Of a stretch of 64,000 nt of DNA, positions 1 to 14,900 are shown one piece after another. Source of the DNA: Scatophagus argus (taxonomy: Eukaryota; Chordata; Actinopteri; Scatophagidae); NCBI RefSeq assembly GCF_020382885.2, contig NC_058502.1:8937501-9001500 (forward strand), given 5' to 3'. Within the stretch, counting starts at the first letter, position 1. Each line of letters begins with the position of its first letter. The translations under genes and the position numbers were made by a program. Under the pieces are notes generated by a model. The model was not told where the DNA came from. It searched no databases and worked only from the letters and a program-made list of their open reading frames with translations.

Positions 1-457
1 GAGGGCGGCAGCAGTCAAGCTGCACTTTATCCTGACAGATCTCCTTTACACACTAATTTCCTTGTTAAAGAAGAGAAAATGGCACTCAATCCGGAGAAAT
101 CCTTTTCTCCTGGAGCAGGCCTGTCAGCTGAGGGATGAGTGGATACAAGCAGAGCTTTCCTCCTCAGGCTAGCTCCCTCTGGCACACAGCAGCTAGGCTA
201 CGGCTCACAGCAGAGCTCTCTATCTATAGCCATAATTAATACACCATTGGAATATAATGAACCATACCATGATACATGAATTTCAGTGGGTGCTGTCGAC
301 AGCAGTCATTTAACCGCTCGCTGGAAGTCAAATGTGAAGTGAATTGATTTCTTGATCATGTCATCTCCATCACAAATGGCAAACAAATCGTGTACAAACA
401 TTTCATGCTCAGTTGCTGTTTATAAACATTCCTCCATCACAAAATAGCAAGCCCCCT

Positions 458-461
<4 letters not shown>

Positions 462-493
<32 letters not shown>
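462..493. repeat. (CA)n microsatellite
   Basis: About sixteen CA units in ebf3 intron 6. Other CA/TG tracts in the same intron lie near 4031-4063, 6479-6528, 10199-10223 and 11770-11801. Confidence 0.9.
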
Positions 494-495
<2 letters not shown>

Positions 496-3400
496 TTCAA
501 AGTTACCAGCAAACACAAACAAAACCCAATAAGGGCACATCTTTCACTGCAATGTATTTATCACCGAATTTGTAATTCACCAAAGTGTATTAGCCTGGAT
601 TTGAAAATGGGTGAAAAGAAAAGCCTCTTTTATTTTAAGTCAGGGGTGTTAGCTGTTCAGTCTGGATGTTCTCATCTCCCAAGATTACTATTCGCAGGGT
701 GTGTGTCAAGACTACTTTTCAGAAATCTCGGTAACAATTCAGATGCGATCGATAAGGAGTGACAGTTTATTCTAAGGCTTAGCACAGGCCAAGAAAAGAA
801 CGACTGGAGCATCAAGTTTAGAGGAATGAATTTGTTTTGTATTTGATTTTTCCATTAAATTTATCACCACTTTAACTCTGCCTTTTCCCTCTCCTTCTCG
901 CTCATTCTCTCTCACTTCCTCCTTCGCTCTGTCACTCACAGCAACAACGAGGCTGTAAACGGCTGTCAATTTCTCATCTGTGATTTCCATGTCTTCACTT
1001 TCATCCATTTTTGATTGCTTCACACCCTATACCTATGATGCTTTTAGTGCTCATCGGTGACCTTGTGAGATGATGGGGAAAATTATAAAAATAAATTTTC
1101 AGTGGCAGAGTGCTGCTGCCCTTTATAACACTTCATCATATCTGCTACGGGTGGAAAATAGTTGAGAAACATTTTCTTACAAAACCGCCGGATGCTGGTT
1201 TGGCACAAAATCATATGGCAAATCTATTACCACTTTGTCAAGAGAGACCACTTGAGGTTTCCTACGGTGCAGCAGCAGGCAAAGTGGGAAATTGTGACCC
1301 TGAAACTACTGTCCGATTTCTCTTATTAAAGTGTTTTCAAAATCTTCTCCCTGTTCGGATTTAAGGGTCATTGGGAAGGCCAATCAGAGGGACAGGCCAG
1401 TCAGAAAGCCAGCGGCGTGAACAGGACAGGAACCAGCTGATGAAATTCATCCATACTTCTCACTTATGATGACATGATTGATTTTCCCTCAGAGTGCTCA
1501 AATGTAGGATTGTCTTCCTACCCCCATCTCCTCCTCCATCCCGCCTCAATCTGCCCACCCACCCGCCAAGCCAACAGCTAATGGATAAAGCCTCTGTCTG
1601 TCTCAGGCATGGCGGAGAGTTGACGAGTGGAAGAACAACTGCAACGAATGAAGGGTGAAATCTGAGAGTGCAATTTTCCGTCTGTCAGTCTCCCTTCAAG
1701 AGAACAAGTTGACCACCAATCAGAGGAGTCGATTCAGGGCTGCCGGTTTGATGGGAGCATTCTGAGTGACAGCGTCATGTCACTACATTAACACGGCAAT
1801 GAAAGACATGAAAAGGAATTTTTTGAAGGGCCTGGCCTGTTATTCGATTTCTGGGTGTGATTTGGGGGGTTGGGACCATACTTTTCTGCCTTAACAAATG
1901 AACAAACTGACAGGTTAATGCATAGCACATCACTCTATAATTCATGGTTCTGAATTTGGGAGACTTCTATCATCCACTAGGTGCTTCAAAATACAACCAA
2001 TTAAACTTTACTTAATTATTAAAGGTAGAAAGTGAGGGAGAAACATGCCTTAAAAACTCTTGCTTGCAGTCAATTACGATAAAACTTTAATGAGCCTGGA
2101 TAGAGAGCCATAAAAACTGATAGCCCCTCCGTCATGAATTATATATCCATATCGATTTTGTTTCTTTGCTATAAGAATTGCAGGTAATCGTATGTTACCA
2201 CATGTAAAGTGCACTTCCCTAGCGAGGATAAATATTAACTATCAAATATATATGAGGTGTGTGTGCATTTATGACCAAGCTCATGTAGAAAATGAAGAGC
2301 GGAGATGTCGAGGCAAGGGCCATTGGGAATGGATGAAGGGTGCCATATCTGACAGTAAGAGAGACCCTTAGTGGTGCTGGCTTGATATGTTACCTAGTTA
2401 GCGTCACAGAGAGAGGAATAAATAGTTCTTTATTATTTGTGGTTGCCATCATGTCTCTCCTAATAGACAGGCTATACTGAGTTTAAACCACATTATCCTC
2501 TGCGAGGCCATCGCAATTACTCTTGAGAGGTAGGTCTGATGTGTGGATAAGGCAGGTCGCCCATGTCTTAATGAACACAAACAATGTGAAATGGAGGAAG
2601 GAGCAGTGGGGGGAAAGATAATGGCAGGGGAGGGCTTGTTTTAATAGAGACAGCACTAAGTTGTTTGCTATGATCTATGCGGAGTCTGAGAATGCTGAAA
2701 ACCCCCAATGTTAGTTTGTGGAGATCTTTTTTCATGATCCTATTACCCGATCAATCCACACCCTTTTCTTTGCATTTTGCCGGCTAACAGCAGGCACAAA
2801 TCCTGTTTAGTGGATCTCCAGTTGTGGACTTGTGTGTCTTGCTGTCGTTGTCACACAGTCCTGCCTTGTTGGACGCTTGCGGAGGTTAAAGGGCACCAAA
2901 CTGGATCACCGTGACACCCTGCGCGAGCATTATCCCCAGCACAAATGGCTCAGTGTTGGGTTAATTGATAAACTGCCGCTCCACTTCATTAGTCAGACAG
3001 ACCGGGCTTAACGAACGAACACAGAGAGACTGTCACTCTGAATATGTTAATCATGACTGGCCATTATGGGGCTCTTCCCTCTACCTCCTTGTCTCAATTT
3101 CTGGTAAACTACAAAGGCGAGGCATGTGCACTCACTTCAAGCTCTGTGTACGCTTGTAACAAGCAAGGCTATTTATCAGCGACAATAGGAAAAAAACGGG
3201 AGACACACAGACGCAAGAGTGGTCCTTGGTGTTATTGAATATAAATATATAATAACCATGTAAAAAATGCATCATTTGGCCTTTTCACAAAGGCAGTTGT
3301 AATATAGCACTAGGTGAGCACTGTACTTGACGTACACACTGGAGGTGAGGGTGTCAGGGGAGAGCTCGCTGGAGCGAGAGGAGGTTTTATTGTTGCCCAG

Positions 3401-6400
3401 CCCTTCCGCTTAAGTGCACATGGCTGGGAGGAAGCCGGGACCTCCAGCTCTGACCTCTGCGCATGTATATTTAATAGGCCATCAGTTGGCCGGGGCAGCG
3501 CTCTGATCAGGATTCAGAGAGGGGCTTTGAACACCCCTGTGTATTCCTGAGCGTGCAGCCTCAAGCTGCTCTCCCCAGCTGTGTCAATCCGACAGCACTG
3601 TTACAGGCACCCAGACAAGGCGCTGGGCACTCCACTGCTACTGCCTAATGACTACAGAGAAAAAAAAAAGCAAAACAAACACAAAAACAATAACATTTGG
3701 CGTATGGAGCTCTGCTACCATCTAATGAGAGGTTTTAAAAAGTGAAATATTACGCCAGCTGATATACTGTAGGGTGTGTGGGATGTGTTTGGATTGCATC
3801 AGCTACTCTATACGATGCTATGTTCCCCTTAATAATAACAAAATGGCAATCTCACGGTGACTGCACTACACACGGCGGTAACGATTGCAGAAACAAGACG
3901 GCAAACAGAGAAGTGCCACTCGTGTGTCTTTTCTTCTAACAAGGTATCACTACTCTTTGAATCAAATCGGCTCTGTGCGCGGGTGTGTGCGTGCGTGAGC
4001 GTATGAAAGTCGCAGAGCGCACACGACTCTGTGTGTGTGTGTGTGTGTGTGAGTGTGTGTGAGGGCAGCTTAACGAGGGTGGTTCATTTGACAGGCAATT
4101 AGTTTGCGGAGCTGCTATTGACAGCCCCTGTGCTTGTGTTTGTTCAACAGCTCTGGGTGAGTTCCACGCTCCCTGGGCTACGTGACAAAGCACCTCCGAC
4201 AGGGAGCTCCTGATCTCCACCGAGGCTCGGAGGCTCGCACTGTGAGGGGGGTGGATATGTGACAGCCTAGCAGAGAGAAAAGAGGAGAGAGAGGCGGAGA
4301 GATACAAAACCCACAAGGGTCTATTAGGGGGTTGTTGCAAGTTAATGTAGCTACAACACACTTTTTGTGTCGTATTTTGAAAGGCCTGAGCAATGATGTT
4401 GTCATTTGTTGTTTGATTGCGGGGATAGCGGAGGGTAATCTTAGGAGACACGCAGGCTCTCACACTACATGCACACACATAAAAATGCAGAAAGAGAGGA
4501 GACAAGGAGGTGGGGGAAAGCTAGAGGGAGATGGAGGAGAGGAAAAATATAACAAGATCCAAACACTCTTTTATCCTCGAAAATCCCATATTCTAATGCA
4601 AGGGCCCATCCCTCTTTTAGTTGCAACCATTTCGTTTGTAGAGCCAAGCTCCAATCAATATCATTATTTTCACAGAGGATCGAAGCGCCTTCACCGAGTT
4701 AATGGGGGATTGAGGTGGTAAACGTTTACCCTCTCACTGTCAGCGAGAGCAGTGGTCCATAGTGGGCCCAGATGACAGCACTGGCCCCACTGTGGACACA
4801 CTATGTGGAGATGTCCTGTGGGTAGACAGGCTGCATGGACTGTCAACCGCCTGCCATGCCCTAGATGGCCTAACATATCAGCCACTTGAGTTAGAGCAGC
4901 AGCATGGGCTTTGACTTCTGCTAGAGCTAACAGAAACAAACCACCCAGTAGTGGCAGCAGCATTACAGCACTGCTCGACAGTGTTATTGTTGATGTAAGA
5001 AAAACCGGAAAAGGACTTTGTTTTTTCCTGTATTATTTTAACAAAATAATTTAAGCTAATGCAGAAGCAATTAAGTAAATTTTTTTTAATAACATGCTGC
5101 ATTAGCATAAACCATTATTTTCTTGAATTCTAGCGGTCTCCGATTATGGATCAGCTGTTCTGTTGGATTTTTGAGAAATGAAGACTAATCTGCCACTGGC
5201 AACAGCAACGCAAATTCTCTCGTATAGCAGCATATGCTAAATAGCTCTTCAAGCGCGCAGATGCATTGCTGTAAAATACTTCTCCTGTCTGCGTATCTGC
5301 ATCTCCCAGATGGGTCCCAAGCTGTGCCAAACTGCATCTCATCAACTGCTATGAACTATGGCATCACATGACCGCAGGAGATACGAGGTGTTCTATTCTG
5401 TCTTGCCTTGGCACAGCGTGGTCAAACGATGCATCACCAGGAAGCCCGCACGTCGTCAAAATGGAGGTAACTAACGGAGAGAGGAGGCGGGGGAGCTGGT
5501 GCCTTTTCTGCTCAAAGTGTGGAAAGTTGTGTTCGATACAAGGGAGAAAAGAACAAGACTTTTGTCCGATTTCCTTTTTTTTTTTCTTTTCACTTTGGAA
5601 AAAAGACTAATCAGCAGAGTTCAAGCTGATCTGGGTTTGCATGAGGGTGTGACAGAGCAGTGAGAGATTTCATGGGACGTTGCCCCATGATTCATTGAGT
5701 TATTGGTTTCCGCCCTGTTTTAATCGCTGGCGGGCCTGGGCCAAAAAATCTCGAAGGATTCCGGAGAGCTCTTTTCTCCACCATTCAGCAGAATGGAATT
5801 TGGTCTGCAAGTGCCTCACGTCATTCGAGGCGTCCTTCACAGTTTCGGGGGCCCTAATTCAAACCACATGGAGGCCAGCGTCCGGTTACGGACCTCTACC
5901 AAAAAAAAAAAAAAAAAAAAAAAGGACACATTCCCATTGGCTGCTTCAGGATGGGAAATGGGGTGTCTTGATGGAAAAAGATAACAAACACATCTAAGTA
6001 GGAGTCACAACATAGTCAAAGCACACACACATTCACATGCATAAATATACATACACATGTACATACACGAGGACATATACAAATATACAAGCATATACAC
6101 AAATACACACGCGGACTGAAACATACACTTATGGGCCTGCAAAAGCTGTTTGCTTGACATGATGGAAGAATGAGCAGCAGGCTCTGTAATATTGCTCCTA
6201 TTCTTCATTGACAAGCATATATATTTTTTGCTGTTCCCAACTGACTTTGCGGCGCTGAACTCCATTTATGAATTATCTGACATATTTCCTGCTATTTTTT
6301 TGACAGGAGTACTCAGAGGAAATTTCAAGGCACCTTTCTCCTGACAAGTAGAAATATCAATATTTGAATAAATTGCAGATTTGGATCTCCTCACATGGAT

Positions 6401-6480
6401 GCTCTCCAACAAGAGTGTGTGTGAGTGTCTGTGTACGTCAGTATGAATGTGTTTTTGTCAGTGTATGTTTTTGAATGTGC

Positions 6481-6511
<31 letters not shown>

Positions 6512-9500
6512 CATGCGTGTGTGTGTGAGTGAAGGGAATGGGAAGGGGTTTGTTTCATTCTGTTACCACGGTCTTATCCCCCTGAGCCCGCAGGCAGAAA
6601 TCTGTATGCAGCATTTCATTAGGAGGGAGCTCGACTGAGTGACATGTGAAGCACACCTCGCCGTCGACCTGATGAAGTTTACTTCTCTCAAACAGCAAAA
6701 AGCCACTTTGTAGACTAGCCCTTTTTTCCACAGAGGAAGACAGGGGGTGATGGCTGAGCACCAATAAAAGAATCATGAATGTTGTTTCACAGAATGACAG
6801 GCCTATCTGTACACAAATATTTCTCTTCGAGAAAAATGTAATCTTCAGAGCTTTTTTCCCTCTTCTCTTTTTAAAGTAGATTTGACTTGATAGAACTGAC
6901 AGTGTTCAAAATATGATCACCTAAATTTGAAGCCTTGTAGGAAACATCTAACAAGACGCACAAAAGGGAGAATAGAAACAGATTGCTGTTATCTCACAAC
7001 AGTGGCAAGTGTTATATGAGGAAAGTAGCGTCTCACCCAGTGAACTAAATAATTTACAAACAAATACACTATTGTCCTCCAACCTTGATAAATGCACCAT
7101 CCCCGTATAAGGGGTCAATGTCAAGCATCCATAACACTCAGAGCTGTCTTCTTAAAGCTCCTGGTGTTACGTATGAGAGACTTCTGCCTATCTGTCTCAC
7201 TCTGTTTAGCTGCAGTAGCTGCCATTCTGTCTGCATGTCTGCCGCTGCCGCTGATAGATCACTCTCCTGCACACCCCTTCAACCTGCCCCCTCCCCGCCG
7301 CAACCCACCATCATTTCAGGGAGCCTGAGAAATGGCTTAGCCATGTGAGGTTACTCAGGTACCAAAAAGGCTGCGACCCTCTGACCCCCCGAGCTGACCT
7401 CCCTGACCCGAATGTCATACTTTCTCCCTCTTCAACAGAAAACAAAAACAAATCTTATCATGCACCTCGGCGGCTCAAAGCAAAAAAAAAAAATAAAGCC
7501 CTTATATCAATGTGGTGCTTTGACAATCATCTATCCACATGACCTGTGATTTCTCCAACAGGGTCTGCTTGACACTTACAACAGAGAGGTGACGGCGCGC
7601 AGGTTGTCCATCTCTCGCCTCGCCTGCCCTTATCTCCTCTCCTCTCCATCTCTCTCCTCACTCCTCCTTGTGTGCACAACTTAATAAGCAGGCAAGGGGT
7701 AGATTCCCATTATGGAAACCCTGGAAAATGGCCCGGACATTTTCCCCCATATCTGGGATCTCCATCTGGAGAAGGCACTCTCGCACTCACTGCCCCCCTT
7801 GTCCAATCTCTGTGTGTGTTCTGGTGAGCCTACGCTGCAGAGATGGCTTTCACTCTCCACTGGCTACAATGAGATTGGCCCACCAGGTTGACTCTATTCG
7901 AATCGACAACCAATTTCAATAACGTAACAAAACAGAACAGAGTGGTGATGTTGAATAAAACATTTTTGAGAAGTGCCCAGGGGGCAAGATGGGGCTCTTA
8001 AACGATCCCAATCTGCAAGATTTTGGAACCCTCTAACAGACACATATATTCATCTACACATAACATAATCTGTTACACACTGATTCAATAATACCATGTA
8101 ATTTGGTTAGTTTCCTCCTTTGTGTTGTCCTGAACTGCATGTCTGTGTCACTGCTCTCATATTAGTTTGGGCTGCTTCATAACTAGGGTATATGGTTAAT
8201 AGACTAATAAAGATTACACTGAGGTCAGCAAGTCACTAATCCCGGGCGTTATTAGTAAAAACAAAGCCCACAGCTCTACGCCATGCACCTCATCACATCT
8301 GAGTGCCTATGCACGTGCATAAGGTCCGAACATAATATGGCGTGACTTAAACCATACAATGAGAAGAGAAAATAAATATGCTAAGAGCAGCAGGGGTGGA
8401 CCGGGCCAGGCCTCTGCGGACCTATGTCATCACTCCCTCTGGTCTCGGCTGCGCTCCCCACCCGAGCGAAAGGCTCAGTGATTACGGAGGCTCAGCTTCC
8501 CTCTAAGAAAGCAAATCGGAGCTGCAGTCCAAACAAGGCCGAGCCAGCGGTGAGGGAGCACTGCTACACCAGGCAGCTCGGGTTTACCGTCGCCTCCGAC
8601 CTGGCTGGCCCCCGGGCTTGCATTAGTCCCCCAGCCCAGCCTCTCTAGGACAAACAAACAACCACCACTTACACAGTCAGGGACGAGCAGTGAGGCAGAG
8701 AGCTGGTGCCACCAGCACTGTGCGAAGGGGAACCTGACCCAATTGGATTTGCTTTATCACCCCATATAATGACTCCCAGACTGGCTTGTTCCAGTGGTAG
8801 AAAATAAAAATTACCAAAAAAAAAAAAAAAAAAACGCCTGCCTGCCATTCTGAGTTTGGCCCAAAATGGGCAGCTCCCCCAAAACAGATGGGGAGGCATC
8901 TCAAAAATGTTCTCTGCCTCTGGGGACATGTGGTTTTCCCCATCATTATATAACTGTAAACTCCTGGATGTCAGAGATTGGGGATAATAACTTTCAGATG
9001 TTGGCAGCCCGAGCCAATGCTGAGACCTGCTGGATGGGAACGGTTATTTGGCAGAGGGGAGGAAGTCCGAGAGATTAGGACTAAGATGTGACAGGGGGGA
9101 AAGTGGATCTGGACCGGAGCTGAATGGGTCGCCTTAGTCTTGTTCCAGTATGTTTGACATTGTACTGGGCCCTAATGATGACCGTGTGGGAGGCAAAGGC
9201 CCGGCATGTGTGTGCCCTTGTGGGTGGGATAGCGAATGAGACACAAATTAATACCAAAACCACAGGAAATCATGTCATCCTGTTAACACGCCGAAATCAA
9301 GCTAAAGTGCTCGGGCTTGATCCACCACTTTTAGCATCCCATTTCAATTTTCTGATACATTTGATATGACAGTTTTAGCACTCCCAACTGCAGTGCAGAT
9401 GTGCCACTAATTCAGAAACAGACACACCTCCTTCAATAAATGAGTCCTTATAGAAGTGTCATCCCGTTAAACCATTTTTATTGGTTTGTCTCACATGGCG

Positions 9501-10192
9501 GTAGAGGATCATTGTTCACTGCGGCTGTGGTCGCTGGTTTGCCGATGTGGTCAAGATTTGGTCGCTTAAACTCATACTCCTCTAACAAAATCAAACATCC
9601 CCGTCACATTTTTATATATTCCAGCTGGTAAAAACAAAAAAAGTACAATCCCGTTTTTTTCTTCCGTTTAAATATTTCTTCCCTTTGCTTTAAAGTATCG
9701 ATCGCAGTGCTGAACAAGCAGAGGAGTGTTTTTTATTGTAAATCAATACTGATCGATCGGCTGCCCGGGTGTTGAATATGGATCAATATCACACCAGGCT
9801 GTGGAGGAGATCTGATTTCAATTGGCAAGAGAAACCCACAGCAGGTTTCCATCAAGCGGTAATTCAAGACATGGGAACATAAGTCAGATGGATTGATATA
9901 GACTAGCCAGGACCTTTCTTGCCACTGAACCAGCTCAAGGAAATTTCTGTCATATATCATTAACACAGTTGGGGCAGGCAGTAAAAAAAAAAACAAAAAA
10001 AAATAAAAAAAACAGAGGGAAAGCAGAGTACCTCAGTGACCCTCAATGAAGAGCAATGGTCAAACATCGAATAAATACTCCATTATTAGCATTAATGTTG
10101 AGGGGTTTCTTTGTTTTTAATAAAGAAAGTCCAAAATAAAAAAGAAGTCCAACCAACTCAAACCCTAAAACAGACACTGAAGCTCTGCTCTC

Positions 10193-10223
<31 letters not shown>

Positions 10224-11767
10224 CAGTGTGCTCACATTATATGGAACTTCTGGTACTGATTATGCAGAGGTCAGCTTGAGATTCATACTGTAAGCTGTTA
10301 TTAATTTACTGAACAAATGTCCTGGAGAAAACTGGTGAATGGTGAAATATTTTCATTACACTTATCATACAGTCGATCTTTATTAAACCTGCACGTTTGT
10401 TTAATTTAAACACCACAAGAAAATACACAATATAATTTAGCAGCGCACATGTGTCGCCGGAGTGCATTGAGCATGTGTATATGTTAAAAAATAAAAAAGC
10501 AGGTCACCTCGTTCATTCATCACTTGTTTGTGATTCCCGAACAGAGGGGCACTGTTCCAAATGACAGCATTGTAAAACAATAAAAACAGAGCTATAGTTA
10601 GAAATAACTTGTCACTTTTAATAAATGACACTGGTTCAGGGCTCTTTCTCTGGGGCTTCTCCTTCGATACATCCCGGGCACCCCTGGGGCCAGCAGAGCA
10701 GCCAGCAGACCAGCTCGTTTCCCCGAGGTAACTGATGACCCTATCCCCGAATTCCCCCCCCATCTTTGTCCTGTGACCTCACACCAGCAGGAGCAGGACC
10801 ATGTCCGATGAAATCTTCAGACTGCTTCCCATCCTAATCTTGCCTGTGTCACACTACAAATTGCTACATTCAGAAAATGGAAATAGATTGAGGTGGAGAT
10901 GGAGGGAGGGATAGACAGAGGTAGGGAGAAAGGGAAGGACAGGAGGGGAGGGGGAGGAGTGGAGGAGTGTGCATCGACAACCAGTCCCCTAAGAAAAATA
11001 CTTGAGGAAAGAACGACTCGGGAGATCCCGACAAGGAATCACATCTCAGCGAACATATTGATCTGATTTACAAAACCTCCACTCTAATGCGAAACAAATG
11101 GCGTGGGCGTGAACTGGTACTTAACCATAAAACCCCAGCATTACTCCGTCTCCGATGAAATACCACATATATCCCTCACCAGGGCCTAATGTGCTGTTTT
11201 ACGGCCAGATACGACTGAGGTTGACCCAACAGTTTGTTTGACAATTAGGGGAAACCTAATAAGGATTGAATGGGAGTGAGAACATGCCAAGAGAAAGAGA
11301 GGAGACCCTTTTTCAAAAGAAAAAATGCCTAAAAAAAACACTGGTCTGAGTGACCTAAATGTGATTTACACAATCAGGAGCTGTTTGACAAAGCTCTTGC
11401 GTCATTAATGCTTTAAGAAACCAAACAACATCTTCAATACAGCCACGAAGTTTAATTATAAAGGAGAGCTGCTAAATATTTGAGAAAGAGTGGCATGTTT
11501 TATTCACTTCAGGTTTAATTTCAATAATGTAAGATTTTCACCGTGGTGGCTTATTGCGGCAGCATGTCGGGGAAGAGTGAATAAATCTTAAGAGACTGTT
11601 TTCTTTCATAATATCAAAATAAATCACTTACATTGCTCCACAGCTGGATTTAAATCACATCAACACGGTGCTAAACCAAACCAACTGCACTGAAGATAGT
11701 AAAGTTTAACAACATATAGAGCAAAAAAAAAAAAACATCTTTGATAACCTTTCTTATTTCTCTTCAG

Positions 11768-11802
<35 letters not shown>

Positions 11803-11891
11803 ATAACTATGTGTGTATACACAGTCCAGTGTTGCTCTTGGCCCAGCATTCATCCCATCACCCCAACTCTGGCCTTGTTTCTGTCAGCAGT

Positions 11892-11993
11892 GAACCAGGG
11901 GAGTAAAGAGTGGGGGAAGAGGAGAGCAAGAGAAGGAGAGGAAGAGAAGGAAAAAGGGAAAGAGAAGGGAGGGGGGGGCATTGGGGGGGGGGG
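11892..11993 (+). repeat. Purine tract ending in a G-quadruplex motif
   Basis: About 100 bp almost free of pyrimidines on the plus strand, ending GGGA, G8, CATT, G11. The end (11967-11993) satisfies the strict quadruplex rule. It lies in ebf3 intron 6, 100 bp after a (TG)n tract. Confidence 0.7.
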
Positions 11994-14900
11994 TTGTCTC
12001 CATGGACAGATGGACTGCTCTTTCTCAACACATGTGGAACCATGTTTCGTCTTTCACTGCCGTCAAGCTGGAGCCGAATCCGTCGCTCTGTTGGCCCGCG
12101 CCACTCTTTCGTACTGCACACCTCTCTTTAGCACAGCACACACACACACACAAATGTGCGAGTGTGTGCATGCACAGACACACACAAGACACACACACAC
12201 CCACCACACAAACATCTCCGTCTTTCTCTGCACACATGTTAAAGTCATCACCCCTGCTCAGCGCTAGTAAAACACAACACCCCCGGCTTCTCTGCTGTTG
12301 TCAAGTCTTGCCATTAGCTGATGCCACTGGGGAATCCTACCCTAGTGAGGTGGGTCTCCCTCGGGAGCGTCAGGCACGACGTTACGTTCAGCCGCCACTC
12401 ATGTGAACCCAAACATGTGAGCATAATTTGGAAAATATCATTTATACTGTGCGTCTTTGTACGTGTCTTGACATTTACAAACTGCGATAAAACCGACATG
12501 AGGGAGGAGGGAATAGAAAACAGGGCGAGAATAATTTGAGGTAATGTTTTGCTTAGTGAACAGTATTACCCAATCCTGGATGTTGGAGCACTGGGAAGGA
12601 GGTTCTGGCTCTGGGGCTGCAGAGAGGGTCTGGGTTTCATTTTTCAGCAAGTGCAAGCCAAAGGAGAGCTGCCAAGTACAGCTTTCGCTCTCAACACTTC
12701 CTGCTCTTCCTACTCTGGCTCGGGAGGAGACAGGCTTCACTCAAACATCACGTCGACTTAGGCAGGGGTGGCCAGCTTATTCTCCCATTTCTCACTGGGT
12801 GTCAAAAACTCACATCTGCCACATTAATTACACCAAATATAGCCATAAATAAGACACCGAGATGGATACACTGGTAAGCCACCATTAAAAAGGTGTGCGC
12901 AGGTGTTTGCGTACATGTGTAAATATAGAAAGAGAGCATTTCTTATACAAGTTAACAGCTTTAAATGACTCCCTGTGAAGCCTAAAAAGACACTGCAGCG
13001 CAGGTCCCACGGCTCAGTGGTATAATGTAAAAAATCCTAAAGGAACACCTGCAGCAATCAACTCTCAATCACAACAACTGTGACCCTATCCACTGCATCA
13101 TTTTCGTTATGGATGGTGGAAGCACAATGCTAGATTAACACTACCTACTGAGTGCCATCTTAATTGCCCCTCTGCAGATGCAGTGAAAACATGTCATTTA
13201 GGTACTTCATAAACAGACTTCTCTTTGCAGGTTATCAAGACAGCCGCTCACTGAAAACACACCCTCTTTTCCAATGCTGATGTGCAATTAAAATGGTTTT
13301 AGAAATCCTCTTTGACAGTCCAGGGCTTAGCCAAAAATGTAAATGACATTAAAGGAGACAATGAATTTAATTTTGTTTAATGTCCCCTTTCGCTGATTCT
13401 CATTTACATCACATTTCCACATAAAGGGCTGACCTTATAAATACTGGCATTTGTTCAGCTTTTGGAGGTAATCACGGTTTTGCAAAAACCAGATGGGAGC
13501 ACACAAATTTTCCGATTTGTTTCTTAGAAGGCCGAGGGAACCACATGTGAGACGCTCTAAGACTGCGGTCTTTTGTTTCTGGTAAACAACTTGACAACAA
13601 GTCAAGTGCACGCTGGGAAATGACCTCGTAGGTGTTCCACAAATGAACGATAACGCAAAGTCATTTAGAAAATACAGGCTCGCTAATGAGGGACATAACA
13701 GAAAGCTAAGCAAAATTTACATTAGGCCAAAATTTAATTGCATTAACACACGAACAGGTGCGGTGAGGCCTTTATAAATGAGCTAAATGAATAAAAGCCT
13801 CCCACAGCACAACCATGTGTGCTGACCAAAAAAAAGAAAAAAAAAAAAAAAGAAAAAGACAAGGGGAAAAATAAGGGAAAAAAACAAGTCAATGTCATGA
13901 ATTATTCAGCGGCTGGGCTGCACTCCAAAGGTCAGTGCTCTCTGACCTTTGTGACAGGAAGTGAAAGGGAGTGCCGTAGCCGCTGGAATAAATGGAGCTG
14001 ACATGTTTAGTTCTGGTCCAGAATCTGTTTGTGAATGGCAGCGTGAACTGACACAGGATGTTAAACTATATGAACATACATTAAATTGAAAATTCATATA
14101 TGGGTGGAATACACACTGATATCGCATTCTCACTCAGTCTGTCTCAATTCTGCTTGCATAAATGGCTGCAGCCTCTCAGAGTAAAACATGACCTTTGAAC
14201 CCCGACGCACAGAATGAGTCATTTTCTTTCCTCTTTCAACACCATGTGCTGTCTTATTACAAAATCCATGCGTAAGCCTGAACAATGTATCTAATCTTTC
14301 ACACAAGAGAAGACAAAGTCAATATGCAAGACAGTGAAGACAGATCCCAGACCAGGAGAGTCATCGCAAATTGAGTTATGTTTGGCTATACACTACATGC
14401 ACTGTAAATGGGAAAAGCATCTAATCAGATATTGGGTACCTCATCACTATAATTCTAAAGACTCAAATTACCTACTGAATAAACCTACACCCCCACTTAC
14501 TTTAAGGCACCATTAACTTATAAATGTGACATCTGTAGCACTGCTGGATTTATAAAGGGGAGAGATGATTATACTGCAGAAAGTGGTGCGGTTATAGCAG
14601 CAGTGCTACAATTACAATAACTAGAATCACTAGATAAATTTATTGTTTCTTTTATTTAACATAAGCACCGAGCGACTTTGAAATTTCTATTTTTTGAACT
14701 GATGCTGGAAGGAACAAAAGCGTTCACTCACGCTACTGAAAGACAATAGACTTTTTTTTTTTCTTTTTTTTCCAGAGCAAAATATGTAAAGACTTTCCCC
14801 AAAGATGCTCAAATTTGAGTCACAACACATAAACCCGCCCAAATGCAACGAAAATAGGGCCTTTCTTCATCCAAAAAGGAGTATGAATAATGCAAGGGCA

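Noticed and set aside
4178-4505. Long minus-strand ORF near a TG repeat
   Set aside because: The protein is driven by the simple repeat (HTHTHTH) and lies in ebf3 intron 6.
11773-12406. Overlapping long ORFs on both strands
   Set aside because: Created by TG/CA repeats and a purine tract; low-complexity translations only.
12998-13030. tRNA-like GGCTCAGTGGTATAATG
   Set aside because: An A-box resemblance only; no B box or clover-leaf follows.
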